Below are positions 49,229-58,454 of a stretch of 64,000 nucleotides of DNA, in pieces. Position 1 is the first letter of the stretch, and the number at the start of each line of letters is the position of its first letter. Source of the stretch: KK5 sp034043675 (GTDB lineage Bacteria > Pseudomonadota > Gammaproteobacteria > Burkholderiales > Burkholderiaceae_C); the NCBI RefSeq assembly GCF_034043675.1, contig NZ_JAXCLA010000003.1:682001-746000 (forward strand). The letters are read 5' to 3'. The position numbers and the translations under genes are program-made. Below the pieces are notes generated by a model. It ran no database searches. It was not told where the DNA came from and saw only the letters and a list, made by a program, of their open reading frames with translations.

Positions 49229-50231
49229 AGAAGCACTGAGCGCACCGGCCGCCGTCGCGCGGCAACTGTCGCTGGACGGCGATGCCTACGCGGCGCTCGG
49301 CGCCTCGCTGCGCGACGTGCCGCCGGCCTCGCTGCTGACGATCGCCCGCGGCAGCTCCGACCACGCCTCGCAGTACATGGCCTACCTGATCATGGCGCGG
49401 CTGGGCCGGCTGGTGACCTCGCTGCCGATGTCGCTGGTGACGCTGTACCAGTCGAAGATCCATGCCGAGGGCCTGGTGTCCTTCGCGTTCTCGCAGTCCG
49501 GTCAGAGCCCGGACCTGGTGGCGCCCACGCAGTTCCTGCGCGAGAACGGCGCCCGCACGGTGGCCTTCGTCAATGCCGGCGGCTCGCCGCTGGCCGCCGC
49601 CTCGCAGTTCGTGTTCCCGCTGCACTCGGGCCCGGAGCAAAGCGTGGCCGCGACCAAGAGCTATATCGCGCAGCTGGTGGCGGGCGCCCGCGTCGTGGCC
49701 GCCTGGTCGGAAGACCCGGACCTGGCCGCCGCGCTGCAGGATCTGCCCAAGGTGCTGGAGCAGGCCGCCCAGCAGGACTGGTCCGCCGCCGTCGAGGTGC
49801 TGAAGGGGGCCGACAAGCTCTTCGTGATCGGCCGCGGCATGGGCCTGCCGATCGCGATGGAAGCGGCGCTGAAGTTCAAGGAGACCTGCGGCATCCAGGC
49901 CGAGGCCTTCTCCGGCGCCGAGGTGAAGCACGGCCCGATGGCGCTGGTGGACGAAGGCTATCCGATGCTGGTGTTCGCACCGCGCGGCCCCGCGCAGGCG
50001 GGCCTGCTGGCGTTGGCCGAGGAAATGCGAGGCCGCGGCGCCCGCGTGCTGCTCGCCGCACCGGCCGGCACGCCCGGCGCCGAGCTGGCGCTCTCGACCA
50101 CCGGCAATGAGGACCTGGACCCGATCGCCGTCGTGCAGAGCTTCTACCCGATGGTCGAGGCGCTGGCCCGTGCGCGCGGCCTGAACCCCGATCAGCCCCG
50201 TCACCTCAACAAGGTCACGAAGACCCACTGA
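49209..50231 (+). CDS. SIS-domain glucosamine-6-phosphate deaminase (NagB-II type)
   Basis: A 340-residue protein with two SIS domains, related to the isomerase half of GlmS and to NagB-II deaminases that convert GlcN-6-P to fructose-6-P and ammonia. Motifs: LLTIARGSSDHASQYMAYL, FAFSQSGQSPDLVAPTQFL, KLFVIGRGMGLPIAMEAALKFKETCGIQAEAFSGAEVKHGPMAL and LDPIAVVQSFYPMVEALARARGLNPDQPRHLNKVTKT. There is no glutaminase domain, so it is not GlmS. I choose TTG 49209: AAGGAG lies 6 bp upstream, whereas the ATG at 49221 would be 18 bp from it. It overlaps nagA by 20 bp. Confidence 0.9.
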   Translation: MTSKMYEEALSAPAAVARQLSLDGDAYAALGASLRDVPPASLLTIARGSSDHASQYMAYLIMARLGRLVTSLPMSLVTLYQSKIHAEGLVSFAFSQSGQSPDLVAPTQFLRENGARTVAFVNAGGSPLAAASQFVFPLHSGPEQSVAATKSYIAQLVAGARVVAAWSEDPDLAAALQDLPKVLEQAAQQDWSAAVEVLKGADKLFVIGRGMGLPIAMEAALKFKETCGIQAEAFSGAEVKHGPMALVDEGYPMLVFAPRGPAQAGLLALAEEMRGRGARVLLAAPAGTPGAELALSTTGNEDLDPIAVVQSFYPMVEALARARGLNPDQPRHLNKVTKTH

Positions 50232-50232
50232 C

Positions 50233-51711
50233 ATGGACAACGCATTCCATCCCGGCCAGCTGGTGATGGTCGACATCCCGGGCACCTCGCTCGATGCCGA
50301 CACCGCCGAGTTCCTGCGCGCCAACAAGATCCGCGCCGTCTGCCTGTTCCGCAAGAACCTCGGCAGCGAGGACGAGATCCGCCAGCTCACCCGCGACCTG
50401 CGCGCGGCGATGGGCGAGCGCGCGCTGATCGGCATCGACCAGGAGGGCGGCTCGGTGATCCGCGCGCTGAGCGTGCCGCAGGCGCCGGCCGCGATGGCGC
50501 TGGGCGCGATCGACGACGAAGCCACGGCCGAGGCGGTGGGCGCCGCGGTGGCGCGGGGTCTGCGCTTCCTGGGCATCAACTGGAACTTCGCGCCGGTGCT
50601 GGACATCAACAACAACCCGGCCAATCCGGTGATCGGCGAGCGCAGCTTCGGCGAGGATGCCGAGCGCGTGACGCGCCTGGCTCACGCCTGGATGCGCGGA
50701 TCGCTGCGCGAAGGCGTGGCCTGCTGCGTCAAGCACTTCCCCGGCCATGGCGACACGCACGTCGATTCGCACCACGCGCTGCCCACGGTCGACAAGACGC
50801 TGGAGGCGCTGGAGGCGCTGGAGCTGAAGCCCTTCCGCGCGCTGGCCCAGGTGGCGCCGGCCATGATGACGGCGCACATCGTCTACCCGCAGATCGATCC
50901 CGAGCACCCGGCCACGCTCAGCAAGCCCATCCTCGGCGAGCTGCTGCGCAAGAGCATCGGCTACCAGGGCGTCGTCATCACCGACGCGCTGATGATGAAG
51001 GCCGTGTTCGACCGCTTCGGCTACGCCCGCGCCTCGGTGCTGGCGCTGCAGGCCGGCGCCGACATGCCGCTGGCCCAGGGCAGCAAGGAAGAACAGAAGG
51101 TGGTGCTGGAAGCGATCGCGAACGGCCTGGCCGACGGCAGTTTGAGCCAGGAGGCACTGCTGACGGCCCGCGTGCGCCTGGACACGCTGGCCGAGGCCTA
51201 TCCGCTCACCCAGACCGCCTACGCCGCCGAGCAGCGCGCCGCGGACGACGCGCTGATGCATGCCACCTGGGCGCGGGCCCTGTGCGCGCTGGGCGGCGCC
51301 AAGGCCCCCGCGCCGGGCCGGGCGCTGCGCGTGATCACGCAGGCCTCGGTGATCAGCGACGGCGTGTCCGAAGCCGGTCTGCCGGTCGAGCGCGTGCAGG
51401 CGCTCTTCGCGAGCTTTGCCGACGTCGAGCTGTTGCAACTGCCCAGCCTCACGCAGATGCAGCCCGGCGACGTGCCCCGCGATGGCCGCCTCAACGTGCT
51501 GGTGTCCAACCAGCGCAAGCGCTACGCCAAGGCGGCGGGCGGCGCGGCGATCGACCTGCACCTGGCCATCTGGAATCCCTTCCAGGTGCTGGACCTGCCG
51601 GTACCGGCCGTGATCACCTGGGGCTATGCGGACGGCGCGATGGCCGCGCTGAAGGCCTGGTTGGAAGGCCGCGCCGAGGCCAATGCCCAGGCACCGGTGA
51701 CGCTGAACTGA
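50233..51711 (+). CDS. GH3 beta-N-acetylhexosaminidase with extra C-terminal domain
   Basis: A 492-residue GH3 enzyme. Residues 1-330 are NagZ-like: RALIGIDQEGGSV, FAPVLDINNNPANPVIGERSFG, CVKHFPGHGDTHVDSHHALP (His/Asp acid-base dyad on the flexible loop) and GVVITDALMMKAV (nucleophile Asp251). About 150 further residues (SVISDGVSEAGLPVERVQALFASFADVELLQLP...) form an extra alpha/beta domain absent from E. coli NagZ (341 residues). No signal peptide is visible, so it acts in the cytoplasm on imported chitobiose or anhydroMurNAc-GlcNAc. It starts 1 bp after the deaminase stop. Confidence 0.93.
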   Translation: MDNAFHPGQLVMVDIPGTSLDADTAEFLRANKIRAVCLFRKNLGSEDEIRQLTRDLRAAMGERALIGIDQEGGSVIRALSVPQAPAAMALGAIDDEATAEAVGAAVARGLRFLGINWNFAPVLDINNNPANPVIGERSFGEDAERVTRLAHAWMRGSLREGVACCVKHFPGHGDTHVDSHHALPTVDKTLEALEALELKPFRALAQVAPAMMTAHIVYPQIDPEHPATLSKPILGELLRKSIGYQGVVITDALMMKAVFDRFGYARASVLALQAGADMPLAQGSKEEQKVVLEAIANGLADGSLSQEALLTARVRLDTLAEAYPLTQTAYAAEQRAADDALMHATWARALCALGGAKAPAPGRALRVITQASVISDGVSEAGLPVERVQALFASFADVELLQLPSLTQMQPGDVPRDGRLNVLVSNQRKRYAKAAGGAAIDLHLAIWNPFQVLDLPVPAVITWGYADGAMAALKAWLEGRAEANAQAPVTLN

Positions 51712-51717
51712 CGAGTT

Positions 51718-52995
51718 ATGTTCATGGCCAAGAATCCGATGCGCTGGGTGCCCAGCCTGTACTTCACGCAGGGCATGCAGTTCTTCGTCGTGATGTACCT
51801 GGTGGCCTTCCCGTTGAAGAACCTGGGCGTCGCGAACGACCAGATCGCGCATTGGACCGGCCTGATCGGCACCGCCTGGGCCGTCAAGCCGCTGTGGAGC
51901 CCGTTTCTCGAACTGCTGAAGAGCAAGAAGACCATCGTCGTGGCGATGCAGTCGCTCGGCGCCATCGCGCTCGCGCTGATGGCGCTGAGCCTGCAGCTGC
52001 CTGGGTGGTTCGCGGCGGTGATCGCCGTGCTGTTCCTGGTGGCCTATGCCTCGGCCACGCATGACATCGCCTGCGACGGCCTCTACATGGCCTCGCTGGA
52101 CAACCAGCGCCAGGCGGCCTATGCCGGCTGGCAGGGCGCCTTCTTCAACGGCGCGCGCTTCTTCATGATCGGCGTGGTGATGAAGGTGGCCGGCGCGCTG
52201 GAAGGGCCGATGGGCATCGCCAACGCCTGGTCGCTGGTGTTCGCCGGCCTGGCCGTGTTGCTGGCCAGCCTTGCCGGCTACAACGCCTGGGCCTTGCCCG
52301 GCCGGCTGAGCACCGAGCACAGCGAGCTGACGGCGGCCGGCATCTGGGCGACGACGCGCGAGATCATCGTCGAGTTCTTCCGCAAGCCGGGGATCTGGAT
52401 CGCCGTGCTGTTCATCGTTCTGTTCCGCTTCGCCGAAGGGCAGGTGCAGACGATCGGCCCGCTGTTCCTGATCGAGGCGCGCGACAAGGGCGGCCTGGGC
52501 CTGACGACCAGCCAGGTCGCCGACGTCTACGGCTGGATCGGCAGCGGCGGCTTCCTGCTGGGCAGCATCATCGGCGGCTACTTCACCGCCTGGCTGGGCC
52601 TCAAGCGCGCGATGCCGGTGCTGATCATCGCCATGGGCGTACCCAACGTGACCTTCTGGTACCTCGCCAGCAGCCTGCCGTCAGACATGTGGCATGTGGG
52701 CGCGGCCGTGGGCATCGAGATGCTGGGCTACGGCTTCGGCTTCGTCGGCATGATCCTCTACATCATGCAGGCGGTGGCGCCTGGCAAGTACCAGACGGCG
52801 CACTACGCACTCGGCTCCGGCGTGATGCAGCTGGGCTTTATCTTCAGCAAGACGATCAGCGGCGACATCCAGCTGGCCATGGGCTACCAGCACTTCTTCG
52901 CCTGGACCATCGTCTGCGGCCTGCCGGTGCTGCTGCTGATGTTCTTCGTGCGCATGCCGGGCAAAGCGGCTGCGACCGAGGTCGCGACCGCATGA
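51718..52995 (+). CDS. AmpG-like MFS permease of the nag operon
   Basis: A 425-residue, 12-helix MFS protein resembling AmpG and the acetyl-CoA/GlcNAc transporter group: WVPSLYFTQGMQFFVVMYLVAFPLKNLGV (TM1), AYASATHDIACDGLYMASL (signature ATxDIAxDG of AmpG-like permeases), GSGVMQLGFIFSKTISGDIQLAMGY near the end. It probably imports GlcNAc or small chitooligosaccharides as the inner-membrane partner of the TonB receptor at 55.8-58.4 kb. ATG at 51718 or 51724. It overlaps the GH16 gene by 4 bp. Confidence 0.88.
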   Translation: MFMAKNPMRWVPSLYFTQGMQFFVVMYLVAFPLKNLGVANDQIAHWTGLIGTAWAVKPLWSPFLELLKSKKTIVVAMQSLGAIALALMALSLQLPGWFAAVIAVLFLVAYASATHDIACDGLYMASLDNQRQAAYAGWQGAFFNGARFFMIGVVMKVAGALEGPMGIANAWSLVFAGLAVLLASLAGYNAWALPGRLSTEHSELTAAGIWATTREIIVEFFRKPGIWIAVLFIVLFRFAEGQVQTIGPLFLIEARDKGGLGLTTSQVADVYGWIGSGGFLLGSIIGGYFTAWLGLKRAMPVLIIAMGVPNVTFWYLASSLPSDMWHVGAAVGIEMLGYGFGFVGMILYIMQAVAPGKYQTAHYALGSGVMQLGFIFSKTISGDIQLAMGYQHFFAWTIVCGLPVLLLMFFVRMPGKAAATEVATA

Positions 52996-53876
52996 AGACG
53001 GTGTTGGCCGCGCTTCTGCTGGTACCCGCGCTGGCCGCGGCAGCGCCCGAGATCTTCTTTGACGACTTCAGCCAGCCCGACATCGCCGCCCTGCAGGCGA
53101 GCGGCTGGACCTTGCGCGACAAGGCTGGCCATCCCGGCATCGAAGGCGCGGCGTGGAGCCCGTCTGGCGTGTCGCTGCAGGGCGGCCTGCTGCGGCTGAG
53201 GGGCGAGACCGATGGCACGGGTGCCGGCACGCGCCAGGTCCAGCTGTGCCATCAGCGCAAGTACCTCGAAGGCACGTACGCCGCGCGCGTGCGCTTCAGC
53301 GACGCGCCGGTGTCCGGCGCCGACGGCGACCCGGTGATCCAGACCTTCTACGTCGTCAGCCCGCTGAAGCACGACTTCGATCCCGAGTTCAGCGAGCTCG
53401 ACTGGGAATACCTGCCCAACGGCGGCTGGGGCAAGCCCGACACGCGGCTCTACGGCATCACCTGGCAGACGGTGCAGATGGACCCGTGGAACGCCTTCAA
53501 CGCGGCGCACGAGGAAGTGCGCAGCCTGGCCGGCTGGCACACGCTGATGATGCAGGTCGGCGAGGGCCGCACGCGCTGGTTCATCGACGGCCGGCAGGTG
53601 GCCGAGCACGGCGGGCGGAACTATCCGGTCGTGCCGATGGCGATTGCGTTCAGCCTGTGGTTCTCGCCGGCGTCCGACGTGCCGAAGCCGCTGCCCGAGG
53701 GCGGCGCGCCGCGCGTCTACGAGGAGGACGTGGACTGGGTCTTCCATGCGCGCAACGCACGGCTGACGACGGCCGACGTGCAGGCGCAAGTGGCGGCCTA
53801 TCGCAAGGGCGGCATCCCGAGGATCGATACGGTTCCGCCGGCCCAGCCGGCGCTGGAAAGCCGCTGCGATTTCTGA
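52992..53876 (+). CDS. Glycoside hydrolase family 16 protein
   Basis: A 294-residue exported jelly-roll hydrolase. Signal peptide MKTVLAALLLVPALAAAAPE. The GH16 catalytic motif ExDxE is intact as ELDWE (135-139), within FDPEFSELDWEYLPNGGWG. Other strands: KYLEGTYAARVRFSD, DPVIQTFYVVSP and AFSLWFSPASD. GH16 enzymes cleave beta-1,3/1,4 glucans or galactans, not chitin, so its place in a nag operon is unexpected; a substrate containing both galactose/glucose and GlcNAc (for example keratan-like chains) is a possibility. ATG overlaps the MFS stop by 4 bp. Confidence 0.88.
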   Translation: MKTVLAALLLVPALAAAAPEIFFDDFSQPDIAALQASGWTLRDKAGHPGIEGAAWSPSGVSLQGGLLRLRGETDGTGAGTRQVQLCHQRKYLEGTYAARVRFSDAPVSGADGDPVIQTFYVVSPLKHDFDPEFSELDWEYLPNGGWGKPDTRLYGITWQTVQMDPWNAFNAAHEEVRSLAGWHTLMMQVGEGRTRWFIDGRQVAEHGGRNYPVVPMAIAFSLWFSPASDVPKPLPEGGAPRVYEEDVDWVFHARNARLTTADVQAQVAAYRKGGIPRIDTVPPAQPALESRCDF

Positions 53877-53902
53877 AAACCGAAAAGAAGAGGGGCGTCA
53901 CG

Positions 53903-54982
53903 ATGGCTTCCGTCAATTCCGCGCGCCTGGCCTCGGTCGACGCGCTGCGCGGCCTGGCCGTCGCCGGCATGCTGCTGGTCAACGACCCGGGCGACTGGGA
54001 TCATGTCTACGCGCCGCTGGAGCACGCGGCCTGGAACGGCTGGACGCCGACGGATCTGATCTATCCCTTCTTCCTGTTCATCGTCGGCGTCTCGCTGTCG
54101 CTGGCGATGGGGGCGAAGCTCGAGGCGGGGCAGGGCGCGGCCTTGCGCGGCACGGTGCTGAAGCGCGGGCTGCGGATCCTGGTGCTGGGCCTGGTGCTGC
54201 ACGCGCTGGCCTGGTGGCTGATGGACAAGACGGCGTTCCGCGTGCCTGGCGTGCTGCAGCGGATCGGACTGTGCTTCGCGCTGGCCGGGCTCGTCGCGAC
54301 TCGTTGGCGCAGCCCCCGGGCACAGTGGCTGTGGATCGTGGCGCTGCTGCTGGGCTACGGCCTGCTGCTGAAGCTCGGCGGCCCGCTCGACAAGGCAGGC
54401 AACATCGCCAGCCGCATCGATGCGCGCATCTTCGGCCCGCACGGCTACGAGTGGGATCCGGCAACGGGCCTCGGGCATGACCCCGAGGGCCTGGTCGGCA
54501 CGCTTGGTGCGCTGGCGACGACCTTGCTCGGTTGGCGCTGCGGTGAGGCCCTGCGACATCGCGCATTGGCGCGGTTGGCCGCGATCGGTGTCGGCTGCGC
54601 ACTGCTCGGTTTGGGGCTCGATGCGACCGGCCTGATGCCGATCAACAAGAACCTGTGGACGCCTGCCTTCGTGCTGTGGACCGGCGGCCTCGGCGCGCTG
54701 GCCCTGCTGCTGGTGCACCGGCTGATCGACGTGCGCGGCTGGCCGGCCGTGGGTCGCAGTTTCGGCGTCAACGCGATCGCCGCCTACGCGGGTGCCTGGA
54801 TGTGCACGGTGTTCCTCGAAGGCTTCGGCTGGATGGGGCCGGTGTACGCGCAAGGCTTCGGCTGGCTCGAGCCGCTGGTCGGCCCGTACGGCCGCTCGCT
54901 GGCCTTCGCCGTGGTGTTCGTCGCGGTCTGGTGGGTGATCGTAAAGCTGCTCGACGAACGGGGCATCTACATCAAGGTCTAA
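53903..54982 (+). CDS. HGSNAT/YeiB-like membrane acyltransferase (DUF5009-type)
   Basis: A 359-residue polytopic membrane protein related to lysosomal heparan-alpha-glucosaminide N-acetyltransferase and bacterial NagX. N-terminal ARLASVDALRGLAVAGMLLVND is the family's opening (DxLRG), TPTDLIYPFFLFIVGVSLSLAMG carries the conserved PFFLFxxG block, and RVPGVLQRIGLCFALA the third. About ten helices are expected. It may acetylate glucosamine residues of imported saccharides, which would make them substrates for nagA after phosphorylation; this is inference. AGGGG lies 8 bp upstream of the ATG. Confidence 0.87.
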   Translation: MASVNSARLASVDALRGLAVAGMLLVNDPGDWDHVYAPLEHAAWNGWTPTDLIYPFFLFIVGVSLSLAMGAKLEAGQGAALRGTVLKRGLRILVLGLVLHALAWWLMDKTAFRVPGVLQRIGLCFALAGLVATRWRSPRAQWLWIVALLLGYGLLLKLGGPLDKAGNIASRIDARIFGPHGYEWDPATGLGHDPEGLVGTLGALATTLLGWRCGEALRHRALARLAAIGVGCALLGLGLDATGLMPINKNLWTPAFVLWTGGLGALALLLVHRLIDVRGWPAVGRSFGVNAIAAYAGAWMCTVFLEGFGWMGPVYAQGFGWLEPLVGPYGRSLAFAVVFVAVWWVIVKLLDERGIYIKV

Positions 54983-54992
54983 AGTCCCGGCC

Positions 54993-55703
54993 ATGATCGA
55001 GGACCTCTTCCAGATCCGCATGCCACCGAACATCCAGTCGGTGCAGATCGGCGAGCACACCGTCGTGTTCATCGACGATTTCCTCGAGAACCCGCAGGCG
55101 CTGAAGGAGGCCGCCTGCCGCGCCGAGTTCACGCCCTATGCGCGCGTGCCCGAGCGCAAGGGCTATCCGGGACTGCGTGCCGACGTGCCCACCGCGTACT
55201 CGGCCGCGCTGACGGCGCTGATGGATCCGCTGATCCGGCTGAACTTCGGCGTGCCCGAGGCGCTGCCGCTGCGCAAGGCGGCCTGCGCGTTCTCGCTGAC
55301 GACGACGCCGCCGGAGGCGTTGGGGCCGCTGCAGCGCACACCGCATTTCGATGCCAGCACGCCGAACCACATGGCGGTCCTGCTGTACCTGTGCGACGGC
55401 GAGCACGGCGGTACCGGCTTCTATCGCCACAAGGCCACCGGCCTGCAGCAGATCACCACCGACGGCCGCGAGCGCTTTCTGGACAGTTACTACGCCGAGC
55501 TGAACGCCCGGCCGCCGCAGCCGCGCTACTTCGACGATTCCGACGAGCACTTCGAGTTCCTGGGCATGATGCCGGCGCGCTTCAACCGGCTCGTCGTCTA
55601 CCGTGGCAGCCTGCTCCATTCGGCGATCGTCGATCCGATGCGGGGCCTCAGCGCAGACCCGCGCCGCGGGCGGCTGACGGTCAATTCGTTCTACGACTTC
55701 TAA
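54993..55703 (+). CDS. DUF6445 family (2OG-oxygenase-like) protein
   Basis: A 236-residue protein with a double-stranded beta-helix look: VVFIDDFLENPQALKEAA, then TPHFDASTPNHMAVLLYLCDG, HGGTGFYRHKATG, FNRLVVYRGSLLHSAIV and GRLTVNSFYDF. The HFD...H spacing (iron ligands), YRGSLLHSA and the terminal R-x-T-x-NSFYDF arginine resemble prolyl-4-hydroxylase-type 2-oxoglutarate/Fe(II) oxygenases. In gammaproteobacteria and Caulobacter this family sits beside TonB receptors and flavin-dependent halogenases; here it is the last gene before a convergent TonB receptor. Substrate unknown. It is 10 bp downstream of the acyltransferase gene. Confidence 0.8.
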   Translation: MIEDLFQIRMPPNIQSVQIGEHTVVFIDDFLENPQALKEAACRAEFTPYARVPERKGYPGLRADVPTAYSAALTALMDPLIRLNFGVPEALPLRKAACAFSLTTTPPEALGPLQRTPHFDASTPNHMAVLLYLCDGEHGGTGFYRHKATGLQQITTDGRERFLDSYYAELNARPPQPRYFDDSDEHFEFLGMMPARFNRLVVYRGSLLHSAIVDPMRGLSADPRRGRLTVNSFYDF

Positions 55704-55705
55704 GC

Positions 55706-55730
55706 AAAAAGCCCGGCTTTCGCCGGGCTT
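55706..55730. terminator. Terminator between the nag operon and the TonB receptor
   Basis: AAGCCCGGC (55709-55717) pairs with GCCGGGCTT (55722-55730) around TTTC. The AAAAA at 55706-55710 becomes a U-run on the minus strand, giving a proper intrinsic terminator for the receptor gene; on the plus strand only TT follows, so it is weaker there. Confidence 0.85.
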
Positions 55731-55750
55731 CGGGTGGGGCAGCGTGTCCG

Positions 55751-58387
55751 TCAGAACTTCGCGGTCAGGCCCAGCATGTAGGTACGCTCGCCCTTGAATG
55801 ACCATGCCGGGTAGCCGGCGCGCAGGGGGTCCTTGATGGCGGTGTCGTTGGCTGCGGCGGCACCGTACTGGATGTCGTCCTGCTTCGTGATGTTGTTGAT
55901 CTCGAAGCTCAACGACAGGTTTTTCATGATGTTCCAGCCGAAGCTCGCGTCAAGCGTGCCGTAGCTGTCGTGCATGCGGTTGCCGTACCAGTAGGCGTTC
56001 TCGCGGATCATGTACTTCGAGCGCCAGTTGTAGGCCAGGCGTGCGGAGTAGGTCTGGTTTTCGTAGTAGCCCACCAGGTTGACGTTGTGCTTGGAGGACT
56101 GCGAGAAGATGCCCAGGTTGTCCAGGAAGCTGCCGGCCGGCGCCGTGCCGTCGGTGAAGGTGTAGTTCGCCGAAATGCCGAAACCGTTGTCGAAGGCGTT
56201 GTTGGCCTGCAGCTCCAGGCCTTGCAGGCGACCGCCGCCGGCGTTGACGTAGCTCTGCACCGTCCAGTTGTCCAGTTGCGACTTCGGATCGACCAAGCCG
56301 ACCTTCTGGTTGGCCACGACGTTGGCCGTGATGAAGTTCTGGACGTCCTTGTTGAAGTAGGTCGCGGAGATGACGTTGCCACGGCCGTAGTAGTACTCGA
56401 GGCTCAGGTCTGCCTGGCTGGACTTCATCGGCTTCAGCGCGACATTGCCGATCGTCCAGGTCTCGTTGCCGACGCGGTCGTCGTTGTAGCCGGAGACCTG
56501 CAGGCCCAGCATGTTGGCGAAGTTCGGACGCGTGATCGCCTGTGAGGCCGCAAAGCGCAAGACCAGATCCTTGCGGAGGTCGAAGGCCACATTGAGGCTG
56601 GGCAGCACGTCGTTGTAGCTGCCCTTCTGGACGCTGAGTTTGGTGCTGCTGAAGCCGGTGTTGCCGGAATAGTCGCCGGTTGCGAGCGGCGTGCCATCGA
56701 AGGCGTAGCCCGTGCTCTTGGCATCGGTCGAGATGTAGCGCAGGCCGAAGTTGCCGCGCATGTTCTTCGCCTCGAAGTCAAACATGCCGTACACGGCCTT
56801 GTTCTTCTCGTTCAGCTCGGCGTAGCCGGAACGATCTTCGATCCAGCCGGTGATGTTCTTGTTGGTCGCCGCCATCATCGCGTCGATGTTCGGGCGCGGA
56901 ATGGTCCAGCTGGCGACGCCGACGGTGCCGTCGAACAGCTTGGAGGTATCGGTCGGCGTGATCGTGCTTGCCCAGACCGGGCGGAAGGCGCGCTTTTCGA
57001 AGGTGTGGTCGGCCGCGCGGACGCCGGTCTTGAAGCTGGTGATCGCTCCCCAGTCGAGGTCGAAGGTGGCGTCGAACTGCGCGTAGTTCTCACGGTCCTT
57101 GTTCGGGCCCTGCGAGGTGGCCCAGGTCTGCGGGCTCATCTGCGAAGGCAGATTGGCGACCGTGAAGGACTGGTTGGAGGTCGGGTTGATCTGGATCTGG
57201 TGGCCGGTCGCGTCGATCGTGCCCTGCCAGGCCGGAATGGTCAGGCCAGCGTCGCCGGTGATGGTCTGGAAGTTGGCCGTCAGCGAGGTGCCGCCCTTGG
57301 CCTTGGTCGTGCCTGCGACGACGTCGAACTTGGCCGAGTCGTTCCTGAAGTGGCCGTCGAAAGTGGCGCTGTCCGAGGTCATCTGCGCCTGGCGGGCCCA
57401 GACCTGGAAGAACTGGGTCGGCAGCGGATTGGCCGCGGTGGTCGTGCTGTGGACGCACATGCCCGTCGGATTGAAGTCCGAGACCACGTCGGCATTCACC
57501 TTGTCGCAGTTCGGACCCTGGAAGATGTAGTCGCTGCTGTTCGAGTTGTTCGCAGCCAGCTTCAGGTGCAGCACGTTCAGGCCCAGCTCCATGTTCTGGG
57601 TGGGCTTGGCTTGCAGTGTCACGTTGACGGCGTCGCGCTTGCGATCCTGTACGAAGGCCGTGGGCTCGACGTCGGACGACCAGCGGTTGTCCGCCTCGAC
57701 GCCGCGGCGGATGTAGGTGCCGTCCAGGTGGGCCGCGGCAATCAGCGCGCCGAAGGTCTTGGCTTCGTTCTTGAAGCTGTAGAGGCCGGAAATGTCCTTG
57801 TTGTTGTCGCTGATCGTGCCGGTGCCGTACTTGATGCTGACGAAACCGCTGTTGGCCGCCATGTCCAGCGGCTTGCGGGTCTTGACGATCACGGTGCCGC
57901 CGATGCCGCCTTCCGTCAGATCGGCCTGCTGCGACTTATAGACCTCCAGGCCGCCGATCAGCTCGGAAGGCAGCAGCGAGTAGTTGAACGAACGGTCGAC
58001 GTCCTTCTGGTCATACCAGCCGGTGGAGGCGACGGTCTGGCCGTTCAAGGTCGTGTAGGTCATCTGCGGATCGGAGCCGCGGATCGACACTGTGGCGCCT
58101 TGGCCGAATTCGCGGCCAACGGACACGCCGGGAACGCGACCGAGCGATTGGCCTACGTCGGAGTCGGGCAGCTTGCCCACGTCTTCGGCCGAGATGGCGT
58201 CGACAACGGCGCTGGCATTCCTCTTGATCGTGGCGGCCGACTCCAGCGAGGCGCGAATGCCGGTCACGACCACCTGATCCAGCTCTTGCTTCTTCTCGCT
58301 ACCGTTGTCTTGGGCCTGTGCGGCGAACGCCGCGGACAGCAGGGTCAGGGTCACCGCTGCTGCGATGGGGGTCTGCTTGACCTTCAT
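55751..58387 (-). CDS. TonB-dependent receptor, Xanthomonas/Caulobacter type, nag-linked
   Basis: An 878-residue outer-membrane receptor. Signal MKVKQTPIAAAVTLTLLSAAFAAQAQ, TonB-box-like LDQVVVTGIRASLESAATIKRNASAVVDAISAEDVGKLPDSDVGQSLGRVPGVSV, plug blocks VSIRGSDPQMTYTTLNGQTVAS and GIGGTVIVKTRKPLD, barrel with N- and G-rich strands, ending TYMLGLTAKF. The 'IRASLESAATIKRNA..VVDAISAEDVGKLPD' start is the TIGR01782 class used for carbohydrates such as chitooligosaccharides and maltodextrins. ATG 58387 has AGAGGAAG upstream. Convergent with the nag operon; the shared upstream motifs suggest co-regulation. Confidence 0.93.
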   Translation of the reverse strand: MKVKQTPIAAAVTLTLLSAAFAAQAQDNGSEKKQELDQVVVTGIRASLESAATIKRNASAVVDAISAEDVGKLPDSDVGQSLGRVPGVSVGREFGQGATVSIRGSDPQMTYTTLNGQTVASTGWYDQKDVDRSFNYSLLPSELIGGLEVYKSQQADLTEGGIGGTVIVKTRKPLDMAANSGFVSIKYGTGTISDNNKDISGLYSFKNEAKTFGALIAAAHLDGTYIRRGVEADNRWSSDVEPTAFVQDRKRDAVNVTLQAKPTQNMELGLNVLHLKLAANNSNSSDYIFQGPNCDKVNADVVSDFNPTGMCVHSTTTAANPLPTQFFQVWARQAQMTSDSATFDGHFRNDSAKFDVVAGTTKAKGGTSLTANFQTITGDAGLTIPAWQGTIDATGHQIQINPTSNQSFTVANLPSQMSPQTWATSQGPNKDRENYAQFDATFDLDWGAITSFKTGVRAADHTFEKRAFRPVWASTITPTDTSKLFDGTVGVASWTIPRPNIDAMMAATNKNITGWIEDRSGYAELNEKNKAVYGMFDFEAKNMRGNFGLRYISTDAKSTGYAFDGTPLATGDYSGNTGFSSTKLSVQKGSYNDVLPSLNVAFDLRKDLVLRFAASQAITRPNFANMLGLQVSGYNDDRVGNETWTIGNVALKPMKSSQADLSLEYYYGRGNVISATYFNKDVQNFITANVVANQKVGLVDPKSQLDNWTVQSYVNAGGGRLQGLELQANNAFDNGFGISANYTFTDGTAPAGSFLDNLGIFSQSSKHNVNLVGYYENQTYSARLAYNWRSKYMIRENAYWYGNRMHDSYGTLDASFGWNIMKNLSLSFEINNITKQDDIQYGAAAANDTAIKDPLRAGYPAWSFKGERTYMLGLTAKF

Positions 58388-58454
58388 GTTGATCTTCCTC
58401 TTAGGGCCTGGCGGCCGGTTAATGCTTCATCAGATGCCGGAGCGCCGCGCCAAA

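Noticed and set aside
50215..52320. 701-codon minus-strand ORF opposite the GH3 and MFS genes
   Set aside because: Composition is typical of antisense translation of a high-GC gene, and the plus-strand genes have complete catalytic motifs.
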